Positions 1-6,038 are shown, counted from the first letter of the stretch. The stretch is 6,506 bases of DNA from Caldilineaceae bacterium (GCA_015494005.1 WGCB01000120.1:1-6506), one strand, 5' to 3'. Translations and numbers: made by a program. Notes: a model not told the origin generated them from the letters alone.

Positions 1-1005
1 ATCCAGGAGCTGAGCGCCCCGCTCCCGAGCGTTCTCCACCAGCCCTTCCTCCAGGATCACGTCCACCGTGGCTGCGGCCGCCGCGGTGGCCAGGGCGTTG
101 CCCCCGCCGTAGGTGCCGCCGTGGGTGCCAGGCCGCCAGCGGGCCATGAGCTCCGCCCGGGAGGCGATGCCGGAGATGGGCATGCCGCTGCCCAACCCCT
201 TGGCCATGATGATGATGTCCGGCTCGATGCCCGCGTGCTGGTAGGCGAAGAACTGGCCTGTGCGTCCGAAGCCGGACTGGACCTCGTCCACTGCCAGGAG
301 GATGCCGTGCTCGTCGCAGAGGCGACGCAGCCCCTGCAGGAAGGCCGGCAGGGCGGGGACGTAGCCCCCCTCCCCCAGCACCGGCTCGATGACCATGGCC
401 GCCACCTCGTCCGGCGCGGTCTGGCTGTGCAGGAGCATGTCCAGCTCATCCAGGCAGAAGGCGGTGGTCCGCTCCTCGTCCCAGCCGTAGCGGTAGGCGT
501 AGGGGAAGGGGGCCACGAAGATGCCGCCGGGCAGGGGCTGGTAGTTGTAGCGGTAGATGTACTTGGAGGTGGTCATGGCCATGGCCTGGTGGGTGCGGCC
601 ATGGAAGCTGCCCTGGAAGACGATGATGTTGCGCCGCCCTGTGGCCATGCGGGCCAGCTTCACCGCGGCCTCCACCGCCTCCGCGCCGCTGTTGGAGAAG
701 AAGAAGCGGTCGATGCTGGGCGGGGTAACCTGGTTCAGCTTCTGGGCCAGGGCCACCGTGGAGGGCGGGATGACGATGTTCATCTGGCCGAAGATGAGGC
801 GTTCGGCCTGCTCCTGGATGGCCTGGACCACCCGGGGATGCCGGTGGCCGGTGTTGACCACGCCGATGCCCGAGGTGAAGTCCAGGTAGCGGTTGTCCGC
901 CGCGTCGTAGAGGTAGACGCCCTCGGCCCACACCGGCTGGACCGTGGTCAGGTGGGTCCAGACGGGGGCCAGGAGCTCCGTTCCGGAATCGCTTGGATGT
1001 GCCAT
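1..1005 (-). CDS. Class III PLP-dependent aminotransferase (4-aminobutyrate/putrescine aminotransferase-like), C-terminus cut by window edge
   Basis: Reads open from ATG at 1005 to the window edge: 335 residues of a family usually about 430-460 long, so the last quarter is missing. It is a fold-type I PLP enzyme that moves an amino group, probably from GABA, putrescine or a related omega-amine, to 2-oxoglutarate or pyruvate in the cytosol. Visible motifs are FFFSNSGAEAVEAAVKLAR (101-119, phosphate-binding loop), FHGRT (134-138), IEPVLGEGGY (206-215), DEVQSGFGRTG (240-250, with Asp240 for the PLP ring nitrogen) and IIIMAKGLGSGMP, whose Lys269 should form the Schiff base. The start follows GGGGGAGA at 1016-1009, a rather close ribosome binding site. 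It lies 122 bp downstream of potD, and this context favours an amine or GABA substrate. Ornithine, acetylornithine and beta-alanine aminotransferases share these motifs, so the exact substrate is inferred. Confidence 0.9.
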   Translation of the reverse strand, partial: MAHPSDSGTELLAPVWTHLTTVQPVWAEGVYLYDAADNRYLDFTSGIGVVNTGHRHPRVVQAIQEQAERLIFGQMNIVIPPSTVALAQKLNQVTPPSIDRFFFSNSGAEAVEAAVKLARMATGRRNIIVFQGSFHGRTHQAMAMTTSKYIYRYNYQPLPGGIFVAPFPYAYRYGWDEERTTAFCLDELDMLLHSQTAPDEVAAMVIEPVLGEGGYVPALPAFLQGLRRLCDEHGILLAVDEVQSGFGRTGQFFAYQHAGIEPDIIIMAKGLGSGMPISGIASRAELMARWRPGTHGGTYGGGNALATAAAAATVDVILEEGLVENARERGAQLLD

Positions 1006-1041
1006 GGGTCTCCCCCGTGAATGGCTGGAAAAGGCAGAAAG

Positions 1042-1077
1042 CCAGGGGAGGCCACACGGGTGCATCGCCTCCCCTGG
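1042..1077 (-). terminator. Stem-loop between potD and the aminotransferase gene (attenuator or weak terminator)
   Basis: A perfect 11-bp inverted repeat (CCAGGGGAGGC at 1042-1052, GCCTCCCCTGG at 1067-1077) encloses a 14-nt loop. In the direction of transcription the stem is followed by CTTTCTGCCTTTTCC, which is pyrimidine-rich but not a clean U-run. It could be a leaky intrinsic terminator that lowers aminotransferase expression relative to the transporter, or a 3' stabilising hairpin for the potD message. The stem is visible; its role is inferred. Confidence 0.6.
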
Positions 1078-1127
1078 GGTCGGTTGCGGGTGGGGGAAGA
1101 GGGGTCTGACGGACCTTCAGCCGGCGC

Positions 1128-2315
1128 CTAGCGGGCTTTCACCGCGGTCCAGGTGTCAGAGAAGATGATGGAGTTCTCGTCCCGCTTGATCCACTCCAGG
1201 CGCTGCATGACCTCGTCGTCCACCAACATGCCGCCGCTCTCCAGGAGATCGAAGTACTCCTGGTCCAGCAGGGGCTGGGCCTTGAGGTTGGGGGTGAAGT
1301 AGTAGGTGTAGTTGGTCAACTGAGCGCCGATCTCCGGCTCCAGCAGGTAGTTGATGAAGACCTCCGCGGTGTAGGGGTTGGGCGCGTCCGCGGGGATGGC
1401 CATGTTGTCCATCCAGATGGAGCCGCCTTCCTTGGGGATCACGTAGAAGATGTTGGGGTTCTCGGCCCGGGCCAGGGCGGTGCCGCCGCTCCAGGCGTGG
1501 GCGATGACCACCTCTTCCGCGGCCAGGGTCTGGTTGAAGTTGTCCGAGTTGTAGCCGGCCAAGCATTCCTTCTGGCGGATGAGCAGATCCCGGGCCTCCG
1601 CGTGGTGTTCCGGATCCGTGTCGTTGTAGGAGTAGCCCAGGTACTTCAGGGCCGCGCCCACGGTCTCCCGCTCGTCGTCCAGCATGGAGGCGAAGCCCTT
1701 GTGGGGGCAGAGCAGATCCGGCTCAAAGAGGTAGGCCCAGCTGTCCGGGGGCGAGTCCTCGTAGGCGGTGATGTTGTAGCCGATGCCCGTGGTGCCCCAC
1801 TGGTATGGGATGCTGTACTTGTTCTCCGGATCGAAGTACATGCCCATGAGGTTCGGGTCGATGTTGGCCACGTTGGGGATGTTCTCCATGTTCAGGGGCT
1901 GGAGCAGGCCACTGGTGGCCAGGATCTCCACCGCGTAGTCCGAGGGGATGACCAAGTCGTAGCCCGCGTTCCCCGCCTGGAGCTTGGCGATGAGCTCCTC
2001 GTTGCTGGAGTAGATGTCCTGGGTCACCTTCACCCCACACTCCTCCTCGAACTGGGCCATGATCTCCTCGTCCATGTAGTCGGCCCAGTTGAAGAAGTGG
2101 AGCTCGCTGGCCAGCTTGTCCCGGTCGCCGCAGCGGTCGGACTCGGGCATGGCCTCCTCACTGGCCTTCTCCTCCGCGGCGGGCTGCTCGGCCTCGGTGG
2201 ATTGGCTCGTCTCGGCCGGGGCGCTGGCCGGCGCGGCGCAGCCGGCCGCCACCAGCAGGATCAAGGCCAGGAGCCCGGCCAACCACCAATGTTTACGCTG
2301 AACGTGTTGCTGCAT
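1128..2315 (-). CDS. potD: PotD-type polyamine-binding lipoprotein of an ABC transporter
   Basis: 395 residues; captures spermidine/putrescine outside the membrane and delivers it to PotBC. A type II signal peptide (basic QRKHWW, hydrophobic 11-24, lipobox AAGC) puts the lipidated Cys at 26. An Ala/Glu/Ser-rich linker to about 65 follows, then the solute-binding fold: LHFFNWADYMDEE (72-84), YDLVIPSDY (119-127), YSIPYQWGTTGIGYN (167-181). Matched to E. coli PotD from memory, most polyamine-contacting residues are kept: Trp77, Tyr80, Ser125, Tyr127, Asp214, Glu217, Trp275, Trp301 and Asp303. PotD Thr35-Glu36 is replaced by Ala78-Asp79. This favours a polyamine over other amines; spermidine versus putrescine is not settled. 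Besides the lipobox Cys there are four more (62, 93, 203, 251). The start is fixed by AGGAGG (2326-2321) five bases upstream of ATG and by the signal peptide. It is 82 bp downstream of potC, behind a tandem repeat. Confidence 0.95.
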   Translation of the reverse strand: MQQHVQRKHWWLAGLLALILLVAAGCAAPASAPAETSQSTEAEQPAAEEKASEEAMPESDRCGDRDKLASELHFFNWADYMDEEIMAQFEEECGVKVTQDIYSSNEELIAKLQAGNAGYDLVIPSDYAVEILATSGLLQPLNMENIPNVANIDPNLMGMYFDPENKYSIPYQWGTTGIGYNITAYEDSPPDSWAYLFEPDLLCPHKGFASMLDDERETVGAALKYLGYSYNDTDPEHHAEARDLLIRQKECLAGYNSDNFNQTLAAEEVVIAHAWSGGTALARAENPNIFYVIPKEGGSIWMDNMAIPADAPNPYTAEVFINYLLEPEIGAQLTNYTYYFTPNLKAQPLLDQEYFDLLESGGMLVDDEVMQRLEWIKRDENSIIFSDTWTAVKAR

Positions 2316-2320
2316 GATCG

Positions 2321-2326
2321 CCTCCT
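2321..2326 (-). promoter_or_regulatory. potD ribosome binding site AGGAGG
   Basis: A full-consensus Shine-Dalgarno hexamer lies five bases upstream of the potD ATG (2315). Its first base is shared with the tandem repeat. It fixes the start and suggests strong translation, as expected for a binding protein needed in excess over its permease. Confidence 0.85.
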
Positions 2327-2373
2327 AGGAAATTGAACTGACAGGAAATTGAAGTGATAGGAAATTGAAATGA
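2326..2373. repeat. Three tandem 16-bp repeats directly upstream of potD
   Basis: Three adjacent 16-bp units at 2326-2341, 2342-2357 and 2358-2373 share the plus-strand pattern YAGGAAATTGAAnTGA; they differ only in the first base and in base 13 (C, G, A), so 14 of 16 positions are invariant. A worn fourth copy may follow at about 2378-2392. In the mRNA sense each unit reads TCAnTTCAATTTCCTR, and the final A of the promoter-proximal unit is the first base of the potD AGGAGG. There is no spacer between units, so this is not a CRISPR array. Function is unknown; a leader that tunes potD translation is one possibility. Confidence 0.9.
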
Positions 2374-2397
2374 AATGTGGAAAACGGAAAGACGGGT

Positions 2398-3261
2398 TCA
2401 CACGCTGGTGCTGCCACGACGTTGCACGAACTGGGACACCACCACCAGGAGCATGGAGGCCAGGAGCATCACCGTGGAGATGGCGTTGATCTCCGGGCTG
2501 ATGGAGCGACGGATGCGTCCAAAGACCTCGATGGGCAGGGTGGTGCCCCCTGGCCCGGTGGTGAAGAAGGTGATGACGAAGTCGTCCAGGGAGAGGGTGA
2601 AGGCCAGGAGCGCGCCCCCCAGGATCCCGGGCGTGATCAAGGGCAGGATGATGCGCCGGAAGGTGATCCATTCGTTGGCCCCCAGATCCTGGGCCGCCTC
2701 CTCGAAGTTCGGGTCCAGCTCCCGCAGGCTGGTGCGCACCACGATGGCCACGAAGGAGATGTTGAAGGCCACGTGGGCGATGATCACCGTGGTCAGCCCA
2801 GGACGCAGGGCGCTGTTCCCCTGCAGGCCGAAGAGGTTGTTCATCCAGCCCAGGGAGAGGGAGAAGAAGGCCAGGAGGGAGATGGCCATGACGATGTCCG
2901 GGATGATCACCGGCAGGTAGAGGATGCCATCGTAGGTGCGGCGGAAGGGGAAGCGGAAGCGCTCCATGGCGATGGCGGTCATGGTGCCCAGGACCGTGGA
3001 GATGGCCGTGGAGACGAAGGCCACGAAGAGGCTGTTGCGCACGGCGACGCGGATGGCCTCGCTCTCCATCATCTGCCCGTACCACTTCAGGGTGAAGCCG
3101 GCCCAGCGGGCCCCCAGGCGGGAGTCGTTGAAGGAGAAGGCCACCAGGATGATGATGGGCGCGTAGAGGAAGAAGAAGGAGAAGAACATGTTGGCCCAGA
3201 GCAGGCGCTTGCCCCAGCGCAGCAGCTTCGAGCCTGGGATCCCACCGCGATGGCCGGTCAC
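2398..3261 (-). CDS. potC: PotC-type polyamine ABC transporter permease
   Basis: 287 residues from a GTG start; one of the two inner-membrane subunits of the polyamine transporter. After a short basic cytoplasmic N-terminus come hydrophobic segments at about 22-42, 72-98, 112-136, 156-176, 213-233 and 258-278, the six-helix pattern of the family. The cytoplasmic EAA loop is clear (EEAAQDLGANEWITFRRIIL, 187-206), followed by PLITPG; this loop docks onto PotA. SLDDFVITFF (224-233) is typical of PotC/YdcV permeases. The GTG start is chosen because its GTGA overlaps the potB stop and AGGAGG (3274-3269) sits seven bases upstream. The same frame stays open farther back, inside potB, but the residues it would encode there (Pro/Arg/Gly/His-rich) are not permease-like. 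The 4-nt overlap implies translational coupling and equal amounts of PotB and PotC. Confidence 0.95.
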   Translation of the reverse strand: MTGHRGGIPGSKLLRWGKRLLWANMFFSFFFLYAPIIILVAFSFNDSRLGARWAGFTLKWYGQMMESEAIRVAVRNSLFVAFVSTAISTVLGTMTAIAMERFRFPFRRTYDGILYLPVIIPDIVMAISLLAFFSLSLGWMNNLFGLQGNSALRPGLTTVIIAHVAFNISFVAIVVRTSLRELDPNFEEAAQDLGANEWITFRRIILPLITPGILGGALLAFTLSLDDFVITFFTTGPGGTTLPIEVFGRIRRSISPEINAISTVMLLASMLLVVVSQFVQRRGSTSV

Positions 3262-4127
3262 AGCCCCACCTCCTCTTCCCGGGCGTCTCCCCGCAGGTAG
3301 AAGATCACCCCCACCATCAGCAGGGCCATGAAGACCACCGCGATGGCCGAGCCGAAGGGCCAGTTCAGGGCCGGACCGAACTGTTGGGCCAGGAGGTTGC
3401 CCAGCATGGCCACCTTGCCCCCGCCCAGGATGGTGGGCACGATGTACTGGCCGGACACGGGGATGAAGACCAGGACGATCCCCGCCACGATGCCGGGCAT
3501 GGTCAGGGGCAGGATCACCCGGCTGAAGACCCGCACGTAGTTCGCGCCCAGATCCTGGGCCGCCTCCACCAGGTCGAAGTCCAGCTTCTCGATGGAGGCG
3601 TAGAGGGGCAGGACCATGAAGGGCAGGGAGCCGTAGACCAGACCGATGAGCACCGCAGTGGGGGTGTTGATCAGGGCGATGCGGTTCATGCCCAGGGCCT
3701 GGAGCAAGTTGTTCAGCAGCCCGTTGTTGTTGAGGATGAACTTCCAGGCGTAGGTGCGGACCAGGAAGTTGGTCCAGAACGGGATGAGCACGAAGAAAAG
3801 GTAGGCCGTCCGGTGGCTGGGGGGCTGCAGGGCGATGAAGAAGGCCAGGGGGTAGCCGATGATCAGGCAGACGAAGGAGGTGAGGGCCGCCCACCAGAGG
3901 GAACGGAGCACGATCATCATGAAATCGTTGATCAGGGTCTCCCCGGTGGGGCTGAAGAGCTTGATATAGGCGTCCAGGCTGAAGTGCCAGAGGACACCGC
4001 CGCCGCTGCGGCGCTCCAGGAAGCTGTAGACCACCACCAGAATCAGCGGGATGAGGAAGAAGAGACCGATCCAGAAGGCGCCGGGGCCCAGGAGGATGGC
4101 CAGCAGGGATTTGCGTCGGGCAGTCAT
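3258..4127 (-). CDS. potB: PotB-type polyamine ABC transporter permease
   Basis: 289 residues, the usual length for PotB. It is the inner-membrane partner of PotC and begins with a basic N-terminus (MTARRKS) and a first helix at about 8-36. A periplasmic stretch (about 38-68) leads to further membrane segments near 72-99, 109-131, 155-177, 209-230 and 262-280. The PotB/PotH-type core PFWTNFLVRTYAW (116-128) and the EAA loop EAAQDLGANYVRVFSRVILP (188-207), which contacts the ATPase, are both present. The ATG is preceded by AGGAGG (4142-4137) nine bases upstream; that ribosome site begins inside the potA TAG stop, so translation is probably coupled to potA. The stop overlaps the potC start. A close paralogue for another cationic amine cannot be excluded, but the set with PotA, PotC and PotD makes polyamine transport the best call. 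Confidence 0.95.
   Translation of the reverse strand: MTARRKSLLAILLGPGAFWIGLFFLIPLILVVVYSFLERRSGGGVLWHFSLDAYIKLFSPTGETLINDFMMIVLRSLWWAALTSFVCLIIGYPLAFFIALQPPSHRTAYLFFVLIPFWTNFLVRTYAWKFILNNNGLLNNLLQALGMNRIALINTPTAVLIGLVYGSLPFMVLPLYASIEKLDFDLVEAAQDLGANYVRVFSRVILPLTMPGIVAGIVLVFIPVSGQYIVPTILGGGKVAMLGNLLAQQFGPALNWPFGSAIAVVFMALLMVGVIFYLRGDAREEEVGL
3269..3274 (-). promoter_or_regulatory. potC ribosome binding site AGGAGG, inside the end of potB
   Basis: AGGAGG lies seven bases before the GTG at 3261, inside the last codons of potB. It decides the potC start in favour of GTG at the GTGA overlap over upstream in-frame codons. Confidence 0.85.
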
Positions 4128-4136
4128 GGGGCGCTT

Positions 4137-4142
4137 CCTCCT
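4137..4142 (-). promoter_or_regulatory. potB ribosome binding site overlapping the potA stop codon
   Basis: The potA stop TAG (4143-4141) supplies the first two bases of AGGAGG (4142-4137), nine bases before the potB ATG. A ribosome ending potA uncovers the site, so the two genes are probably coupled. Confidence 0.75.
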
Positions 4143-5235
4143 AGCTCAACAGGACCCGGGCCGAGATCGGCCGCCAGCTCACCGCCACGGTCTCCCCTTC
4201 CCGGAAGCGCTCCGTGGCTGCGTTCACGTTCTGGTAGCGGACCACCAGCTGGACGCCGGGCTCCAGCTCCACCACGTAGCGGGTGTCCGTCCCCATGAAG
4301 ACGGCCTCCTCGATGCGGCCGGGGAAGACGTCCTCCCCCTGGCCGCCAGCCGACCCGGCAGGATGGAGGTGGATCTTCTCCGGCCGGATGGCCAGGGTGG
4401 CCTGCCGCTCCCCCGAGACGGCCTGGTCACAGGCGGCCTTCACCCGGATGCCCTGGCCCACCTGCACCCAGGCCACTTCGCCCTGGCATTCCGTGACCCG
4501 GCAGGGCAGGAAGTTGGTGTCCCCGATGAAATCGGCCACGAAGCGGTTGGCCGGCCGGTCGTAGATCTCCTCCGGCGTGCCCACCTGGAGCAGCTCCCCG
4601 TGGTTCATCACCCCGATGCGGTCGCTCATGACCAGGGCCTCCTCCTGGTCGTGGGTGACGAAGACGAAGGTGATGCCCAGCTGGCGCTGCAGCTCCTTCA
4701 GCTCCAGCTGCATGGCCTTGCGCAGCTTCAGATCCAGTGCGCCCAGGGGCTCGTCCAGAAGCAGGACCTGGGGCCGGTTGACGATGGCCCGGGCCAGGGC
4801 GATGCGTTGGCGCTGGCCGCCGGAGAGCTGGTGGGGCTTCTTGGCGCCGGAATCGGGCAGGCGCACCATCTCCAGGGCGTCCGCCACCCGCTTGCGGATC
4901 TCGTCCTTGCCCAGCCCCTTCATCTCCAGCCCGAAGGCCACATTCTCGGCCACGGTCAGGTGAGGGAAGAGGGCGTAGTTCTGGAAGACGGTGTTCACGT
5001 TGCGTTTGAAGGGCGGGAGCTGGCTCACCGGCTGACCATCCAGGAAGATCTCCCCGCTGGTGGGCGCTTCGAAACCGGCGATCATGCGCAGGTTGGTGGT
5101 CTTGCCGCAGCCCGAGGGCCCCAGCAAGGAGAAAAACTCCCCTTTGTGCACCCCCAGGGAGATGTCCTTCACCGCGGTGAAGTCGCCGAACTTCTTGGTG
5201 ACGTTGCGCAGCTCCACATCGTAGATCTCGGCCAT
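4141..5235 (-). CDS. potA: PotA-type polyamine ABC transporter ATPase
   Basis: 364 residues from ATG at 5235; the cytoplasmic ATPase that drives uptake through PotBC. The nucleotide-binding domain is complete: Walker A GPSGCGKTT (39-47), Q-loop Gln85 in VFQNYALFPH, ABC signature LSGGQRQR (137-144), Walker B VLLLDEP (157-163) with Glu162 as catalytic base, D-loop GALD (165-168) and switch His195 in VTHDQEEAL. From about 235 onward comes a TOBE-type C-terminal domain (IRPEKIHLHP), which in this family has a regulatory role. PotA, FbpC and MalK/UgpC ATPases look alike; the neighbours decide for PotA. A TTG at 5283 would add 16 residues, but those codons fall in the upstream tandem repeat, so the ATG is preferred even though its ribosome site (AGAGAAC) is only moderate. 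It is the first transporter gene, 180 bp after the regulator. Confidence 0.95.
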   Translation of the reverse strand: MAEIYDVELRNVTKKFGDFTAVKDISLGVHKGEFFSLLGPSGCGKTTNLRMIAGFEAPTSGEIFLDGQPVSQLPPFKRNVNTVFQNYALFPHLTVAENVAFGLEMKGLGKDEIRKRVADALEMVRLPDSGAKKPHQLSGGQRQRIALARAIVNRPQVLLLDEPLGALDLKLRKAMQLELKELQRQLGITFVFVTHDQEEALVMSDRIGVMNHGELLQVGTPEEIYDRPANRFVADFIGDTNFLPCRVTECQGEVAWVQVGQGIRVKAACDQAVSGERQATLAIRPEKIHLHPAGSAGGQGEDVFPGRIEEAVFMGTDTRYVVELEPGVQLVVRYQNVNAATERFREGETVAVSWRPISARVLLS

Positions 5236-5236
5236 G

Positions 5237-5287
5237 GTTCTCTGCTCGAAAAAGTTCTCCGCTCGAAAAAATCCTCTGTTCAAAAAA
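5237..5287. repeat. Three tandem 17-bp repeats directly upstream of potA
   Basis: Three adjacent 17-bp units: GTTCTCTGCTCGAAAAA at 5237-5253, a copy with one change at 5254-5270, and ATCCTCTGTTCAAAAAA at 5271-5287, which shares 13 of 17 bases with the first. In the mRNA sense each unit is a U-run followed by CGAGCnGAGAAC. The array stops one base before the potA ATG, so the last unit holds the ribosome binding site (AGAGAAC). The unit length is not a multiple of three, which argues against it being translated. A regulator site array, an RNA leader or a slippage product are all possible. Confidence 0.85.
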
Positions 5288-5386
5288 GCTCAGAAAATAA
5301 GGTGCACGGACTGCACAGATGGATCCCGACACATGCCAACCGGCCAGAATCCGGCCCTGCGCCCCCACTCCCCTGTTCCCCACTGC

Positions 5387-5414
5387 GGATCCTGCTGGTT
5401 TAGGATCCTGCTGG
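5387..5414. repeat. 12-bp direct repeat just after the regulator stop codon
   Basis: GGATCCTGCTGG occurs at 5387-5398 and 5403-5414, a period of 16 bp, with the nearer copy two bases from the regulator stop (5416-5418). GGATCAGCCG at 5428-5437, inside the gene end, looks like a distant relative. No clear role; it may be a local duplication. Confidence 0.7.
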
Positions 5415-5415
5415 C

Positions 5416-5871
5416 CTACTTGTCCAGGATCAGCCGCAGGTCCGGCTGCATGGCCTTGTGGATGCGCAGGATGAACGTGGTGTTGATGTCCACCACCCCG
5501 GGGATGCGGTTGATCTGCTCCGTGATGAAAGTGACCAGGTGCTCCCGATCCCGACAGATGACCTGGGCGATGAGGTCGTACTCCCCGGCCACCAGCAGGA
5601 GGTAGCTCACCTCCGGGTAGGCGGCGATGCGCTCCGCCACCGCGTCCAGGGCCTGGGGCTGGACCGCGATGCTCACCAGGGCGGGGGTCTCGAAGCCCAC
5701 CCGGGAGGGATCCACCAGACCGACAATCTGGACCACCTTCTCGTTGATCAGCCGAGAGACCCGGTTGCGGACCGTGCCTTCGGTCACGTCCAGGTCCTTG
5801 GCGATTTCCGTGAAGGGCCGTCGGCCATCCTCCTGCAGATGCACCAGGATGGCGCGGTCGAGATCGTCCAT
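5416..5871 (-). CDS. Lrp/AsnC-family transcriptional regulator
   Basis: 151 residues, the standard size of the family. The N-terminal helix-turn-helix begins with MDDLDRAILVHLQEDGR (1-17); FTEIAKDLDVTEGTVRNRVS (20-39) spans the two DNA-binding helices, and a link (EKVVQIVGLVDP, 44-55) leads to the RAM ligand-binding and oligomerisation domain (about 63-140). That domain shows the expected beta-alpha-beta-beta-alpha-beta pattern and the effector-loop motif AGEYDLIAQVICRD (95-108). Such proteins form dimers and octamers that sense an amino acid or related metabolite. The ATG at 5871 matches the family N-terminus; a TTG at 5970 would add 33 Pro-rich residues unlike the family. No strong ribosome site precedes the ATG. 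As first gene of the cluster it probably controls itself and the transporter. The ligand cannot be read from the sequence. Confidence 0.93.
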   Translation of the reverse strand: MDDLDRAILVHLQEDGRRPFTEIAKDLDVTEGTVRNRVSRLINEKVVQIVGLVDPSRVGFETPALVSIAVQPQALDAVAERIAAYPEVSYLLLVAGEYDLIAQVICRDREHLVTFITEQINRIPGVVDINTTFILRIHKAMQPDLRLILDK

Positions 5872-5985
5872 GGCGTGCCCACTTTGCGCAGGTTGACCCA
5901 CTGGGCCAGGCCGGGGGAAGTGCGGCGGTCTGGGTTGGAATGCTTCGCTGGGCTGGAAAGCTCGGGGCAACGAACCGGGGGACGG

Positions 5986-6030
5986 TTACGATATTCGCAC
6001 CGATAGGAAACTATACTACGAAATTCGCAG
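5986..6030. promoter_or_regulatory. Paired 15-bp palindromic operator-like sites around the regulator -10 box
   Basis: TACGAAATTCGCA (6017-6029) and TACGATATTCGCA (5987-5999) differ by one base and their centres are 30 bp apart, about three helical turns. The upstream copy extends to a 15-bp palindrome with one mismatched pair, CTACGAAATTCGCAG (6016-6030). Fifteen-bp palindromes with an AT-rich centre, repeated on one face of the helix, are typical of Lrp/AsnC operators. One copy lies in the promoter spacer and the other just past the predicted start, so autorepression is the likely effect. Confidence 0.55.
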
Positions 6031-6038
6031 CCACGCAA
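6010..6038 (-). promoter_or_regulatory. Candidate sigma70-type promoter for the regulator gene
   Basis: On the minus strand TTGCGT (6038-6033) is followed after 17 bases by TATAGT (6015-6010), a 5-of-6 match to the -10 box; the -35 keeps only TTG. Transcription would begin near 6003, leaving a leader of about 130 nt before the regulator ATG. The surroundings are the most AT-rich part of the upstream region. Confidence 0.5.

Noticed and set aside
2326..2373. CRISPR-like array upstream of potD
   Set aside because: The units are 16 bp and directly adjacent with no spacers; no cas genes are in the window.
3262..3894. Upstream extension of potC to an in-frame start at 3894
   Set aside because: The added residues lie inside potB in another frame, are Pro/Arg/Gly/His-rich and not membrane-like; the GTG at 3261 has a perfect ribosome site.
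5236..5283. Sixteen-residue N-terminal extension of PotA from TTG at 5283
   Set aside because: These bases are the 17-bp tandem repeat, whose period is not a multiple of three, and the extension is not part of the PotA family N-terminus.
5295..5316. Intrinsic terminator between the regulator and potA
   Set aside because: GTGCA/TGCAC makes only a 5-bp stem, followed in the transcript by CTTATTTT; too weak to call without expression data.
4051..5403. Long plus-strand open frame opposite potA
   Set aside because: It mirrors potA codons, is rich in Gly/His/Gln/Asp as expected for an antisense reading of GC-rich DNA, and has no recognisable domain. Similar plus-strand frames at 121-1020, 1497-2336, 2377-3300 and 3384-4298 were rejected on the same grounds.
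5872..5970. N-terminal extension of the Lrp/AsnC protein from TTG at 5970
   Set aside because: The 33 extra residues are Pro-rich and outside the family pattern, and no ribosome site precedes the TTG.
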